Assembly: GCF_014490665.1 (NCBI RefSeq)
Contig: NZ_CP061038.1
Location: 4,858,501 to 4,922,500 of the forward strand
Reading direction: 5' to 3'
DNA from: Sphingomonas alpina
GTDB taxonomy: Bacteria > Pseudomonadota > Alphaproteobacteria > Sphingomonadales > Sphingomonadaceae
DNA: 64,000 nucleotides
A program made the position numbers and the translations under genes. Below, in pieces: positions 15,977 to 25,800 of the stretch (positions are counted from its first letter, which is position 1; every line of letters starts with the position of its first letter). The notes below the pieces were generated by a model, which did no database searches, was not told where the DNA came from, and saw only the letters and a list, made by a program, of their open reading frames with translations.

Positions 15977-18900
15977 CGCCCTGTTCGATCATCGTCACGC
16001 CGAACAGCCGGTGCATGCGGCTCATCGTCACGGCATTATGGGTGACGATCAGATAGCGGGTCGCGGTTTCGCGGGTCATCGCGTCGAGCAGGTCGCAGAA
16101 ACGCTCGATATTGGCGTCGTCGAGCGGCGCGTCGACTTCGTCGAGCACGCAGATCGGTGCCGGATTGGTCAGGAACAGGCCGAAGATCAGCGCGACCGCG
16201 GTCAGCGCCTGCTCGCCGCCCGAGAGCAGGGTCAGCGACTGCAGCTTCTTGCCCGGCGGCTGCGCCATGATCTCAAGTCCCGCTTCAAGCGGATCGTCCG
16301 AATCGATCAGTTCGAGATGCGCGCTGCCGCCATTGAACAAGGTGGTGAAGAGGCGGCGGAAATGGCCGTCGACCGCTTCGAACGCCGCGAGCAGGCGCTG
16401 CCGGCCCTCGCGGTTCAGCGTGCCGATCGAGCCGCGCAGCCGGTTGACCGCCTGGCCGAGTTCGTCGCGCTCGGCGCTGTTGCCGATGCTCGCCGCCTCA
16501 AGCTCGGCCAGTTCGCTTTCGGCGACGAGATTGACCGGGCCGATCCGCTCGCGCTCCAGCGTGAGACGTTCGTGCATGCTCGATTCGTCCGCCGGGCTGC
16601 GCACCGTGTCGACCTGAAAGCCGACCCGCTCCGGCAACACCGGCGCGGGGCATTCGAAACGCTCGCCGGACAAGCGGCCCATCTCGATCCGGCGCAACTC
16701 CTGATTCTCCGCGCGCGCCGCCGCGCCGGCCCGGGCTTCGCGCGCTTCGGATAAAGCCTCGCCTGCCATGCGCGCGACGGTGTCGGTTTCGCGCAGCGTG
16801 CCTTCGGCCTCGCGTTCCACGGTCTGGGCCGCTTCCGCTTCGGCCCGCGCGGTGCCGTGGGCTGCATCCAGTGCGGCGATCTCGCGGTCGAGCGCTGCGG
16901 GGCGGTCGGCCAGCGTTTCGGCTTCGGTGGCCAGTTCGGCGTCGCGCTTGTCCATGTCGCCGATGCGGCGGGCCGCCTCACCGGCCCGGGCGCGCCAGCC
17001 CTTGGCCTCGCCGGTACCGCTTGCCAGCCGGTCGCGGTCCTGCGCGATCGTCCGCTCCAGCCCCGCGCGGTCGGCGCGGGCGGTCGCCACGGCGGTGCGT
17101 CGGCTTTCGGCCTCGGCGGACAAGGCCACGACTCGCTCGCGGGTCGCGCTGCCGTCGGGCAGGCGCCGCCTTGTCGCGCGTCGCGCGGTCGAGCTCGGCC
17201 TGTGCCTCGGACAGTTCCGCCGCAATGCGTTGCCGACGCGAATCCAGATCGGCGCGCTGCGTCTCGATCCGTTCGAGCGCGACCGCCGCCTTGTCCTCGG
17301 CGCGGCCGGCATCGCGTGCGCTGGTTTCCGCACCCTCGAGCACGCGGCGCGCATCCGCCGCCGCGCGCCGCGCCTCGGCGATCGCTGCGTCGATGCGATT
17401 CAGTTCGGTTTCGGCCGAATCGACTGCGCGGACCACTGCGGGGCGTGCCGCCTCGATTGCGCGCAGCCGGTTCATGCGTTCGAGCCGTTCGGCCGCCGCG
17501 GCGCCGCCCGACTTCGCGACATAGCCATCCCAGCGGCGCAGCACGCCGGCGATCGTCACCAGCCTTTGCCCGACGGCAAGCGGTTGGCCATCGTCGCTGT
17601 CGGCGACCAGGATCTGCGCCAGCCGTCGCGCGATCGCCGGTGGGGCGGCAATGTGCTTGCCCAAGGCAACGGTGCCAGATGGTGGCGACGGATCGCCCGG
17701 CAAGACGTCAGCTCCGGCCCAGAAGCGCTCTGCCGCCGGGTCGAGCCCGGTTTCCAGATCGTCGCCCAATGCTGCCGCGAGCGCGCGCTCATAGCCCGGA
17801 TCGGCACGCACCTGATCGAGCAGCCGCTCGCGTCCGCTCGCGCGCGTCGCCTTGGCGAGTGCCGCGGCTTCGCTGTCCAGCGCGGAGAGCTCGGCATGCG
17901 CCGCGGCGCGCGCCGATTGCGCGCGGTCGCGCTGGTCGATCGCCGAGCGTTCGCCGGCATCGGCGCGGGCAAGTGCGGTGCGGGCGGATTCGGCATGGCG
18001 CAGCGCTTGCGCGCGCGCCTCGGCGGCGCGGGTTCGCTCGGCCTGCAGCGGCGCCGCATCACCAAGTGCGGCGGCTTCCGCCGTGACACGCGACAGGTCG
18101 CGCTCGCTGCGCTCGGTCCGGGCACGCGCAGCCGCCAGCGCCGCTTCGGCCACGCGCGCTTCCGCCGCTTCACTGGCTTGCGCCGCGAGCGCCTGGGCCA
18201 GTGCGACCTCGGCGTCGCGCGCGGCGCGTTCGGCCGTGGCGAGTATCGTGTCCAGTTCGGGCATGCGCGTCGTCGCCTCGGCGATGCGCGCGTCCAGAGT
18301 CCTGGCTTCCTCGGCGAGTCGCGCCAGCGCCTCGGCCGCGTCATTGGCGAGCGCGCCTTCGCGCGCGCGGTCCTCGATCAGCCGGGTCCGGTTCTCCGCC
18401 AGTTCAGCCAGCCGCCGGTCGACCGTCGCACGCTCGGTGCGCAAGCTGGAGAGTTTATGCCCTGTCTCGCTCGCGCGGTCGCGCGTGGCGAGTGCGGCGG
18501 CGCGGGCGGTGGCCAGTCGAGCGGTCGCCTCGGCCTGATAGGCGGCGGCGGCGCGCTGTTTCTCGGACGCCTCGGCGACGTGCGTCTCGGCCAGCGCCGC
18601 TTCCGCCTTGGCGGCATCCGCCGCCGCTGCCGCGTCGCGCCAGCGCGCGAAGATCATCCGCGCTTCGGCGGTGCGGATCTGGTCGGAGAGTGCGCGATAG
18701 CGTTCGGCCTGGCGTGCCTGGCGCTTCAATGCCGCGGCGCGGGCGTCCTGGTCGGCGATCACTTCGTCGAGCCGGGTGAGATTGGCCTCGGTCGCGCGGA
18801 GCTTCTGTTCGGCGTCCTTGCGACGGACATGCAGGCCGGCGATCCCGGCCGCCTCCTCCAGCATCGCGCGGCGTTCGGCCGGCTTGGCGGAGATCACCGC

Positions 18901-19323
18901 GCTGATCCGGCCCTGGCTGACCAAGGCGGGCGAATGCGCGCCGGTCGCGGCATCGGCGAACAGCAGGGCAACGTCCTTGGCGCGAACGTCGCGCCCGTCG
19001 ATGCGATAGGCGGAACCGGCGCCGCGTTCGATCCGGCGCACCACCTCGGTTTCCTCGGACCCGGCATCCTCGATCAGCAGCGAAACTTCGGCGAACTCAC
19101 GCGCCGGGCGCGTGGCGGTACCGGCGAAGATCACATCCTCCATGCCCGCACCGCGCAGCGATCGGGCGGAGGTTTCGCCCATCGTCCAGCGCAGCGCCTC
19201 GAGCAAATTGGATTTGCCGCAGCCGTTCGGGCCGACGATCCCCGTCAGCCCGGGCTCGATGCGCAGGTCGGCGGCATCGACGAAGCTCTTGAATCCAGAC
19301 AGCCTGAGCCGCTTGATCTGCAC
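15921..19323 (-). pseudogene. smc: Chromosome segregation protein SMC, frame interrupted near 17165
   Basis: SMC forms the condensin core that organises and segregates the chromosome. The N-terminal ATPase half reads MQIKRLRLSGFKSFVD with the Walker A PNGCGKSN; a long coiled coil and hinge follow. The C-terminal half contains the signature [14 protein letters not shown] and Walker [14 protein letters not shown]. The two halves lie in different frames, joining near 17162-17168: after DKAA the frame must lose one base to continue as [11 protein letters not shown]. The corrected product would be about 1133 aa, normal for SMC. Because SMC is usually important for growth, a sequencing error is likelier than a true null. 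Confidence 0.85.
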
Positions 19324-19382
19324 TTACGACACCGCCCCCCTGTTGATGCCCCGTTGATGCCCCTGCTGAAGATCGGGCGGGA

Positions 19383-20123
19383 TCAGCCGCCCGCGCCCTT
19401 CAGCGCCGGCTCGAGCTGGGACCAGCTCACTGCGTCGACCTTCTTGTCGTTGATCAGGAAGGTCGGCGTGCCGGTGACGGTGCCCGATCCCGCGGCGTCG
19501 TCGCTCAGCTTGGCCGCCGCTTCCAGCTTGGCCTGGTCGTTGAGGCAAGCGCGCGCCTTGGCCTCGGGGATGCCGCGCTGCTTGACGAAATCGATCAGGC
19601 CCATCTGCTCGGCGAGCGCCGTCGCCACTTCATTGGGTTTCATGCTCGCGAACTTCGCCTGCGCTTCGGGCGAAATCTTCTGCAGCTTGTCGAGATAATC
19701 GCTTTGATTCTGATACATCTGCTCGAGCAGCGGGAAGAAGGGCTGTGCGCCGCCGCAGGTGCCGAGCAGGGCGGCGGCGAGATCGGGTGCGCCATGGACC
19801 AGGAAATCGCGGAATTCATAGCTGACCTTGCCGGTCGACACATAATTCTTGATCAGCGGCTCCATGCCCTCACGGCCGAACTGGCCGCAGGTCGGGCAGG
19901 TGCGCGAGCCATATTCGACCAGCTTGATCGGCGCGTTGGGATTGCCCAGGCGATACCCGCCCTCAGGTGTCTGAGCCGATGTCTCGGCCCAGTTCTGCCC
20001 GGCGGGCGCCGGGACGGCGGCAACCGGCTTGGCGGGCGCATTGCTGTTGCCGGCGCTGTCTCCACCGCCGCAACCGGCGAGAGCGATCAAGGGCAGGACG
20101 GCGATTGCGAGACGGAACTTCAT
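19383..20123 (-). CDS. DsbA-family thioredoxin-fold lipoprotein
   Basis: 246 aa. The signal ends in a lipobox (ALAGC), so it is probably anchored in a membrane facing the periplasm. The thioredoxin fold has an active site CPTC within GSRTCPTCGQFG, a helical insertion, and a cis-Pro loop (TGTPTFLIND). This is the DsbA_4/BdbD-like group used as periplasmic disulfide oxidases or isomerases. The ATG at 20123 gives the proper signal. It is 51 nt downstream of a second protein of the same fold at 20175-20867, which suggests tandem duplication. Confidence 0.87.
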   Translation of the reverse strand: MKFRLAIAVLPLIALAGCGGGDSAGNSNAPAKPVAAVPAPAGQNWAETSAQTPEGGYRLGNPNAPIKLVEYGSRTCPTCGQFGREGMEPLIKNYVSTGKVSYEFRDFLVHGAPDLAAALLGTCGGAQPFFPLLEQMYQNQSDYLDKLQKISPEAQAKFASMKPNEVATALAEQMGLIDFVKQRGIPEAKARACLNDQAKLEAAAKLSDDAAGSGTVTGTPTFLINDKKVDAVSWSQLEPALKGAGG

Positions 20124-20174
20124 GGTCGGCACACTCCAGGGAAAATCACGAAACAACAGTATCACGGTAACGGA

Positions 20175-20867
20175 TCAGCGCGCACCCGCCGCCTGCAGAA
20201 CCTTGTCCAGCGCAGCCCAGTCGGCGTGCGGATAGGGCTTGCCGTTGACGACGAAGCTCGGGGTGCCGCCATCGTTCGGCGCGGCGGCACGAATCGCGGT
20301 CCAGGCCGCGTCGGCCATTACCACGACCTTGAGCGTGTCCGCCTCATTCGCAAAACAGGCATCGAGCGCCGCGTCGCTCAATCCTCTGGCGCGGCCGATA
20401 TCGGTCAGCCCGGCCCCGTCGGCCAGCGCGCGCAGCCGGGCATTTTCCGGATAGAGCCCCATCCGCCCGGCATTGACGCGATCGAATTGCATTCCGCGCA
20501 CCAGCCAGTCCTCCTGGCTCGCGAACATCGCATCGGTCGCCGCGAAAAAGCCCGCAGGGCCAGTGCAGCGCGCGATGATCGTCGCGGCCATATCGAGCTT
20601 GTCGCGGATTGCGTGGCGCAGCTCGACGCTGGTCGAGCCCGAACGGACATATTTGCCCTTGAGAACGCCTGCCGATTGGGCGGAGAAATGCCCGCAGTGC
20701 GGGCAGGTATAGCTGAGATATTCGATCAGCTTCACCTTCGCCTTGGGATTGCCGACGACGAACGCGCCGCTGCTCGTCTGAGTCACGGTTTTGGACCAGT
20801 CGCGCGGGGCGGGGGCCGCGCCGATCAGCAGCGGGGCCAGAAATAAGGCGATCATCCAGCGAATCAC
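20175..20867 (-). CDS. DsbA-family thioredoxin-fold protein
   Basis: 230 aa. It has an N-terminal signal (MIALFLAPLLIGAAPA, no lipobox), a CPHC active site (SYTCPHCGHFS), a helical domain with one more Cys (IIARCTG), a later Cys (LDACF), and a cis-Pro loop GGTPSFVVNG. CPHC is the DsbA-type redox centre, pointing to a periplasmic thiol oxidase. The GTG at 20867 overlaps the stop of the upstream DUF721 gene (GTGA); the next ATG is at 20855. It is paralogous to the lipoprotein gene downstream. Together with the DsbB-like gene at the window start this gives a full oxidation pair, although they are unlinked. Confidence 0.87.
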   Translation of the reverse strand: MIRWMIALFLAPLLIGAAPAPRDWSKTVTQTSSGAFVVGNPKAKVKLIEYLSYTCPHCGHFSAQSAGVLKGKYVRSGSTSVELRHAIRDKLDMAATIIARCTGPAGFFAATDAMFASQEDWLVRGMQFDRVNAGRMGLYPENARLRALADGAGLTDIGRARGLSDAALDACFANEADTLKVVVMADAAWTAIRAAAPNDGGTPSFVVNGKPYPHADWAALDKVLQAAGAR

Positions 20868-21418
20868 TCGTCTCCACTCCCCTTGACTGGGCTTGCCACG
20901 ATCGGCGGTCCCCTGGTCGCGGCGACGCCTGCCGCCAATGCTTCGAGCACCGCTTTCAATTCCGGATCGGCGATGGTGCGCAGGCTTGCGCCAAGCTCGA
21001 CCGGGATCGGTTTCAGCGATGGCGGCGCCGCGCGCGGGCGTGGCGCGGGGACATCGCCCTGGCGCATCTGCACTCGCGCGACCGCGGCATAGCCGAAGAA
21101 GCGATTGACCCGTTCGATGATCTCGGGCGCGATATGCTGCATCATCGTGCCATGCGCGCCGCGTACCACCAGGTTGAGCGTGCCTTCGGATCTTTTTCCT
21201 TGTGGAAAGCGGATCGATTCGGGCGCGGACACCCCGGCATAGCGCGCGCCGACGATCTCGGCCCAGCGGCTCACCACTGCGCTCTGCACGAAGCCGAAGC
21301 GACGAAACGCGGCACGGCCGGCGTCCGGCAACAGCTCGGACACCGCGCGCGCGCGACCGCCACGTGCCGCTGGACTCGGTGATTGGGTATCGGGGGCAGG
21401 AACGCCACGTTTGCTCAT
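20864..21418 (-). CDS. DUF721 (DciA-like) protein
   Basis: 184 aa. The DUF721 core shows VVSRWAEIVGARYAGVSAPESIRFP and the following NLVVRGAHGTMMQHIAPEIIERVNRFFG. The DUF721 family includes DciA, the ancestral loader of the replicative helicase DnaB in bacteria lacking DnaC/DnaI. The N-terminus is basic and the C-terminal third is proline-rich and poorly structured. Start is at MSKRG (21418); MRDA at 21430 is an alternative. It is divergent from mutY, with a gap of about 26 nt, and its stop overlaps the thioredoxin-fold gene. Confidence 0.8.
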   Translation of the reverse strand: MSKRGVPAPDTQSPSPAARGGRARAVSELLPDAGRAAFRRFGFVQSAVVSRWAEIVGARYAGVSAPESIRFPQGKRSEGTLNLVVRGAHGTMMQHIAPEIIERVNRFFGYAAVARVQMRQGDVPAPRPRAAPPSLKPIPVELGASLRTIADPELKAVLEALAAGVAATRGPPIVASPVKGSGDE

Positions 21419-21444
21419 TGCGTCTCTCATGCCATAGCGATGCG

Positions 21445-22515
21445 GTGCCCGCAAAGCCCCGATCCATCCGCCCCCAGCTCTTTTCGGCGCCGCTCGTTTC
21501 GGCACCGTTGCTTGCCTGGTATGATGTCCATGCCCGCGACCTGCCCTGGCGCGCACCACCGGGGGCACCTTTTGCCGATCCGTATCGCGTCTGGCTGTCG
21601 GAGATCATGCTGCAGCAGACCAATGTCGCGACGGTGCGGCCGAAATTCGAGCATTTCACCGCGCGCTGGCCCGATTTCGCGAGTCTCGCCGCCGCCGATG
21701 AAGCCGAACTGATGACCGCCTGGGCCGGGCTTGGCTATTATGCGCGCGCGCGCAATCTGGTCGCGTGCGCACGCACCGTGGTCGAGCGGCATGGCGGCGC
21801 CTTCCCCGGGAATGAAGATGAATTGCGCGCTCTGCCTGGCATTGGCGCCTATACCGCCGCCGCCATCGCCAGCATCGCCTTTGGCGAACGCGCCGTGGTC
21901 GTGGACGGCAATGTCGAGCGCGTTGTGTCGCGTCTGTTCGCAATCGATGAGCCGCTGCCGGGCGCCCGCGCCGCGATCCGCGCCGCCACTGATTCGATCA
22001 CGCCCGAGACGCGGGCAGGGGATTTCGCCCAGGCGATGATGGACCTGGGATCGTCGATCTGCACGCCGCGCAACCCGAAATGCCTGGTGTGTCCGCTCAG
22101 CGATCGATGCGCGGCGTTCGCGCACGGCCAGCCCGATGCCTATCCGGTCAAGCCGGCCCGGACTGCCAGGCCGGAGCGCTTCGGCACGATCTTCTGGGCG
22201 GAACGGGATGGCAAGGTGCTGCTGGTGCGCCGTCCGCCGCGCGGCCTGCTTGGCGGGATGCGCGCACTGCCCACCGGCCCGTGGTCGGAATCGCCTCCCG
22301 GCCTTGCCGATCCGCCGCTCACCGCCGGCTGGCGCATGCTCGACACGAGCGTCGTCCATGTCTTCACGCATTTTCGGCTCCAACTCTCCCTTGCGGTGGC
22401 GCGCGTGCGGGAGCATTCGAACGCTGGCGAATGGTGGCCGGTGGGGGATATCGAGTCGGCAGGTCTGCCGACGGTCTTCGCCAAAGCAGCGGCCGAGGTC
22501 AGGAGAGCGACATGA
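21445..22515 (+). CDS. mutY: A/G-specific adenine glycosylase MutY
   Basis: 356 aa. MutY removes adenine mispaired with 8-oxoguanine. Visible features are the catalytic Glu in SEIMLQQT (~53), the helix-hairpin-helix LPGIGAYTAAAIASIA (~130-146), the catalytic Asp in VVDGNVERV (~154), the FeS loop CX6CX2CX5C (CTPRNPKCLVCPLSDRC), and a C-terminal NUDIX-like 8-oxoG recognition domain with RPPRGLLGGMRALP. No in-frame ATG fits, so the GTG at 21445 is taken; longer frames would run into the divergent DUF721 gene. It overlaps the following serine hydrolase start (ACATGA). Confidence 0.92.
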   Translation: MPAKPRSIRPQLFSAPLVSAPLLAWYDVHARDLPWRAPPGAPFADPYRVWLSEIMLQQTNVATVRPKFEHFTARWPDFASLAAADEAELMTAWAGLGYYARARNLVACARTVVERHGGAFPGNEDELRALPGIGAYTAAAIASIAFGERAVVVDGNVERVVSRLFAIDEPLPGARAAIRAATDSITPETRAGDFAQAMMDLGSSICTPRNPKCLVCPLSDRCAAFAHGQPDAYPVKPARTARPERFGTIFWAERDGKVLLVRRPPRGLLGGMRALPTGPWSESPPGLADPPLTAGWRMLDTSVVHVFTHFRLQLSLAVARVREHSNAGEWWPVGDIESAGLPTVFAKAAAEVRRAT

Positions 22516-23873
22516 AGGCTGTGCGGTACATGGTTTCGGCGGGCGCTCTGGCTTTGCTCGCCGCGGGCGCGGTGTTTGCCAGTGAGGGAGCACCTCAGGC
22601 TCAATCCCAACCTCGGGCCCAACCTCGGGCCCAAACCTCCGCACCCGCACTGCGCGCCGTCCCGTCGGCGCTGCCCACCACTCAGGCGCTGCTCGACGGC
22701 TATGTTGTCGACAACAAGATGCCCGGCATCGTCGGTGCGTTCGGTTATGGCAACCACCCGACGATCTTCCTCAGCGCGGGCAAGGTCGCTGACGATGCGA
22801 CGGCCGCCAAGGCGGGGCCCGACAGCCTGTGGCGGGTTTTTTCGATGACCAAACCGATCACCGGCATGGCGGCGATGCTGCTGATCGAGGATGGCAAGAT
22901 GTCGCTCGACCAGCCGGTGTCGGACTTCATCCCGGCGTTCAAGACCATGAAGGTACTGATCGGCCCCGACAGTCTCGACAGTCGCCCGGCGGCGCGCCCG
23001 ATCACGATTCGCCATCTGCTGACTCACACAGCCGGCTTGGGCTACAACATCATCACCAAGGGGCCGTTGCTGGCCGAGTATAACCGGCTCGGGATCGACC
23101 CGGCACAGGTCAACGCACAACTCGAGGCCAAATCGCGCCCGATTCGGCCTGCGACGCTTGAGGAATTCGCCAACCGCGCTGCGAGCGTGCCGTTGATCGC
23201 CGATCCGGGTACCAAATGGAGCTATTCGATCGGCCTCGACGTGATGGGCCGGGTGATCGAAGTCGCCAGCGGCATGAGCTTCGATGCGTTCGTGCAGAAG
23301 CGGATCTTCGGCCCGCTCAAGATGACTTCGAGCTACTGGACCGTGCCGCAGAGCGAGGTCGGGCGCTTTGCGAGCATGTATGTCATCATGGGCACCAATC
23401 GCCTGCCCTTCGATCCCGCCGCGACCTCAGTCTGGCTCAAGCCGCCGAGCTTCCCTTATGGCGGGGCCGGGCTGGTCATGTCGGCGCGCGACTATGACCG
23501 CTTCCTGCACATGCTGCAGAATTACGGTGAGCTCGACGGGGCGCGGGTGATGAAGCCGGAGACCGCCAGGCTCGGCATGTCGAACCTGATGCCGGCGGGG
23601 GTCTTCTTCACGGGCGTCGCCGCTTCCACCGGCGGCACGCCCCAGCCGATGGGCTTCGGCGCCGGCGGGTCGGTGGCGATCGACGATATGCCGAACGGGC
23701 CGGCCAAGGGCAGTTATGGCTGGGGCGGGGCGGCCGGTACGGTCGCTTTCGTCGATCCGGCGCACAAGACGCGCGGAACCGTGATGGTCAATTATTTCCC
23801 CGGCGAGAAATGGCCGCTGCGCACCGAAGTGCTCGGCGCCTTCAAGGCCGATCTGGAGCATAAGCACCAGTGA
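22512..23873 (+). CDS. Beta-lactamase-family serine hydrolase (exported)
   Basis: 453 aa with a signal peptide (residues ~1-24), then a linker with an imperfect tandem repeat of QPRAQ. The serine beta-lactamase/penicillin-binding fold of class C/EstB type has SxxK as SMTK, the second motif as YSI in WSYSIGLDVMGR, and a third motif near the C-terminal GWGG. Such proteins are esterases, D-aminopeptidases or amidases more often than true beta-lactamases. The ATG at 22512 overlaps the mutY stop and is preceded by AGGAGA. The next gene (nudC) overlaps its stop. Substrate unknown. Confidence 0.87.
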   Translation: MKAVRYMVSAGALALLAAGAVFASEGAPQAQSQPRAQPRAQTSAPALRAVPSALPTTQALLDGYVVDNKMPGIVGAFGYGNHPTIFLSAGKVADDATAAKAGPDSLWRVFSMTKPITGMAAMLLIEDGKMSLDQPVSDFIPAFKTMKVLIGPDSLDSRPAARPITIRHLLTHTAGLGYNIITKGPLLAEYNRLGIDPAQVNAQLEAKSRPIRPATLEEFANRAASVPLIADPGTKWSYSIGLDVMGRVIEVASGMSFDAFVQKRIFGPLKMTSSYWTVPQSEVGRFASMYVIMGTNRLPFDPAATSVWLKPPSFPYGGAGLVMSARDYDRFLHMLQNYGELDGARVMKPETARLGMSNLMPAGVFFTGVAASTGGTPQPMGFGAGGSVAIDDMPNGPAKGSYGWGGAAGTVAFVDPAHKTRGTVMVNYFPGEKWPLRTEVLGAFKADLEHKHQ

Positions 23874-24733
23874 TACCAGGATTTACCGGCGGCACGCTCG
23901 ACCGCGCCGACCGCATTCGCCACGATTCGGAAGCGTTTGCGGCAGCGGCGGGCGACTGGCGCGCGAAGCTGCTCAAGCTCGAGAATTTCGAGCCCGAGCT
24001 CGATGAAGCCGGTCAGCTCGGCTGGACCAGCCTGGCCGATGCGCCGGACGATGCCGAACTGGTGCTGCTCGGGCTGGACGGCGACAAACCGCACTTCGCT
24101 GCCTTCACGCCTGGCATGCGCGCGCCGGCCGGACGGTCGATGCGCCTGTTCGGGCTGCTCGACCGGTTCGCACCGGGCGAGGCTGCGACCTATGCCGCCG
24201 CGCGCAGCGTGCTCGACTGGCATTCGCGCCATCAATTCTGCGCCAATTGCGGGACACAGACGGTGATGTTTCGCGCCGGTTGGGGACGCAGCTGCCCCAA
24301 TTGCCATGCCGAGCATTTTCCGCGCGTCGATCCGGTGGTGATCATGATCGCCGAGCATGACGGCCGTGCACTGCTCGGGCGCCAGCCGGCTTGGCCCGCC
24401 GGGCGCTATTCGGCGCTGGCGGGGTTCCTCGAACCCGGCGAATCGATCGAGGAAGCGGTCGCGCGCGAGATCATGGAGGAAGCGGGCGTACGCGTGTCCA
24501 ATGTGCGCTACATCGCCAGCCAGCCCTGGCCGTTCCCGTCATCGCTGATGATGGCCTGTGTCGGCATGGCGGAGGACGACAGGATCACGCTCGACACCAA
24601 TGAGTTGGAGGACGCGATCTGGGTCCCGCGCGAGGAAGTGCAGCGCGTGCTCGCGGGCGGTGAGGGCTCGTTCCTGGCGCCGCCACCTTATGCGATTGCG
24701 CATACTTTGCTGGAAGCTTGGGCGAAGGGCTGA
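23870..24733 (+). CDS. nudC: NADH pyrophosphatase NudC (NUDIX hydrolase)
   Basis: 287 aa. It cleaves NAD(H), and may remove NAD caps from RNA. There is an N-terminal domain, a zinc ribbon (FCANCGTQT and CPNCHAEHFPRVDP), the NUDIX box GFLEPGESIEEAVAREIMEE starting at ~187, and the NudC-specific SQPWPFP motif. The GTG start at 23870 overlaps the upstream stop (GTGA). The gene ends 36 nt before a palindromic repeat and is convergent with pheA. Confidence 0.94.
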   Translation: MIPGFTGGTLDRADRIRHDSEAFAAAAGDWRAKLLKLENFEPELDEAGQLGWTSLADAPDDAELVLLGLDGDKPHFAAFTPGMRAPAGRSMRLFGLLDRFAPGEAATYAAARSVLDWHSRHQFCANCGTQTVMFRAGWGRSCPNCHAEHFPRVDPVVIMIAEHDGRALLGRQPAWPAGRYSALAGFLEPGESIEEAVAREIMEEAGVRVSNVRYIASQPWPFPSSLMMACVGMAEDDRITLDTNELEDAIWVPREEVQRVLAGGEGSFLAPPPYAIAHTLLEAWAKG

Positions 24734-24769
24734 TCCTACCCAACACGTGGAGGAATTGGGCAATTTCCA

Positions 24770-24859
24770 CCGTCATCCCCGCAAAAGCGGGGATCCCGCT
24801 ACCTTGCCGCACAGGCGGAAGAAGAAGGAGCGAGATCCCCGCTTTCGCGGGGATGACGG
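24770..24859. repeat. Palindromic repeat, copy 1 of 5
   Basis: About 90 nt with inverted ends CCGTCATCCCC and GGGGATGACGG. Each arm carries its own small hairpin (CCCCGCAAAAGCGGGG and CCCCGCTTTCGCGGGG), and the arms pair with each other over about 28 nt around a variable centre. Further copies are at 30583-30662, 44429-44515, 51526-51608 and 52215-52298. This copy lies between the convergent nudC and pheA genes, where it may act as a terminator or be an inert mobile repeat of the REP/BIME kind. Confidence 0.85.
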
Positions 24860-24896
24860 TGAATGGGTCAGTCAGCTGTCATCCCGCTCTGACGAC

Positions 24897-25787
24897 TCAG
24901 TCGCGCGTGCGCGCCATGCGATACGTCCCCAGCAACCGCATCCATTTCGAATGGAAGCCCAGTTCCTCGAGCGCGCGGTCGATCGCCGGGTCGCCCGGCC
25001 GGCCGACAATATCGGCATAGAATTCGGTCGCCGCGAAGGTGCCGCCGCGCTGATAGCTTTCCAGCTTGGTCATGTTGACGCCGTTGGTCGCGAACCCGCC
25101 CATAGCCTTGTACAGCGCGGCCGGGATGTTCTTCACCTCGAAGATCAATGTCGTCATCCACGGACCGTCGCCGAGCGGCTCATGCCCAGCGCGTGCCAGC
25201 ACCACGAAGCGGGTCGTGTTGTGATCGGCGTCGGCCAGGCCATTGGCGAGCAGGTTGAGATTGTAGATCGCCGCCGCGCCCGGCGGGGCGAGGGCCGCGA
25301 CCTTCGGGTCGTTCATCTCGGCGATGACCGCTGCGGCGCCGGCCGTATCGGGATAGGCGATGGCGGTGATGCCATGTTCGCGCAGCCAGTGACGGCATTG
25401 ACCGAGCGCCTGGGGATGGCTCATCGCTTCGCGCACATCGTCGCGCGTACCGACGCCCATCAGGGCATATTTGATACCGAGAAAATGCTCGCCGGTGATG
25501 ACCAGCCCCGATTCGGGCAGCAGGAAATGCATGTCAGCGACGCGGCCATGGAGCGAATTCTCGATCGGGATGATCGCGCAATCGGCCCGGCCCTCGCGCA
25601 CGGCGTCGATCGCATCGGCAAAGTCGAAACAGGGAAGAGGCAGGCAGTCGGGAAAGGCCTCCATCGCGGCGACATGCGAATTCGCCCCGGGCGCGCCCTG
25701 AAACGCGACCGCGCGCTCCGGCTCGGCGGCGGCGGCTTCAGTCATCTTCGCGACGATCGGGCGGGCGGGGGCAGCAAAATTTTCCAT
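24897..25787 (-). CDS. pheA: Prephenate dehydratase
   Basis: 296 aa. It converts prephenate to phenylpyruvate in phenylalanine synthesis. The dehydratase domain (residues ~25-200) has AFQGAPGANSH, IPIENSLHGRVADMHFLL and the substrate motif NTTRFVVLA; a C-terminal ACT domain (TTLIFEVKNIPAALYKAMGG) carries the phenylalanine-sensing region, with LESYQ at the usual ESRP position. Start ATG 25787; MTEAAA at 25745 is possible. There is no chorismate mutase domain. A long palindrome (25801-25960) lies directly upstream. Confidence 0.93.
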   Translation of the reverse strand: MENFAAPARPIVAKMTEAAAAEPERAVAFQGAPGANSHVAAMEAFPDCLPLPCFDFADAIDAVREGRADCAIIPIENSLHGRVADMHFLLPESGLVITGEHFLGIKYALMGVGTRDDVREAMSHPQALGQCRHWLREHGITAIAYPDTAGAAAVIAEMNDPKVAALAPPGAAAIYNLNLLANGLADADHNTTRFVVLARAGHEPLGDGPWMTTLIFEVKNIPAALYKAMGGFATNGVNMTKLESYQRGGTFAATEFYADIVGRPGDPAIDRALEELGFHSKWMRLLGTYRMARTRD

Positions 25788-25800
25788 CGACCGCGCGCTT

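Noticed and set aside
16768-19698. A 976-residue open frame on the plus strand antisense to smc
   Set aside because: It mirrors the high GC third-position bias of smc on the other strand, has no family motifs, and its arginine/alanine-rich composition is typical of shadow frames.
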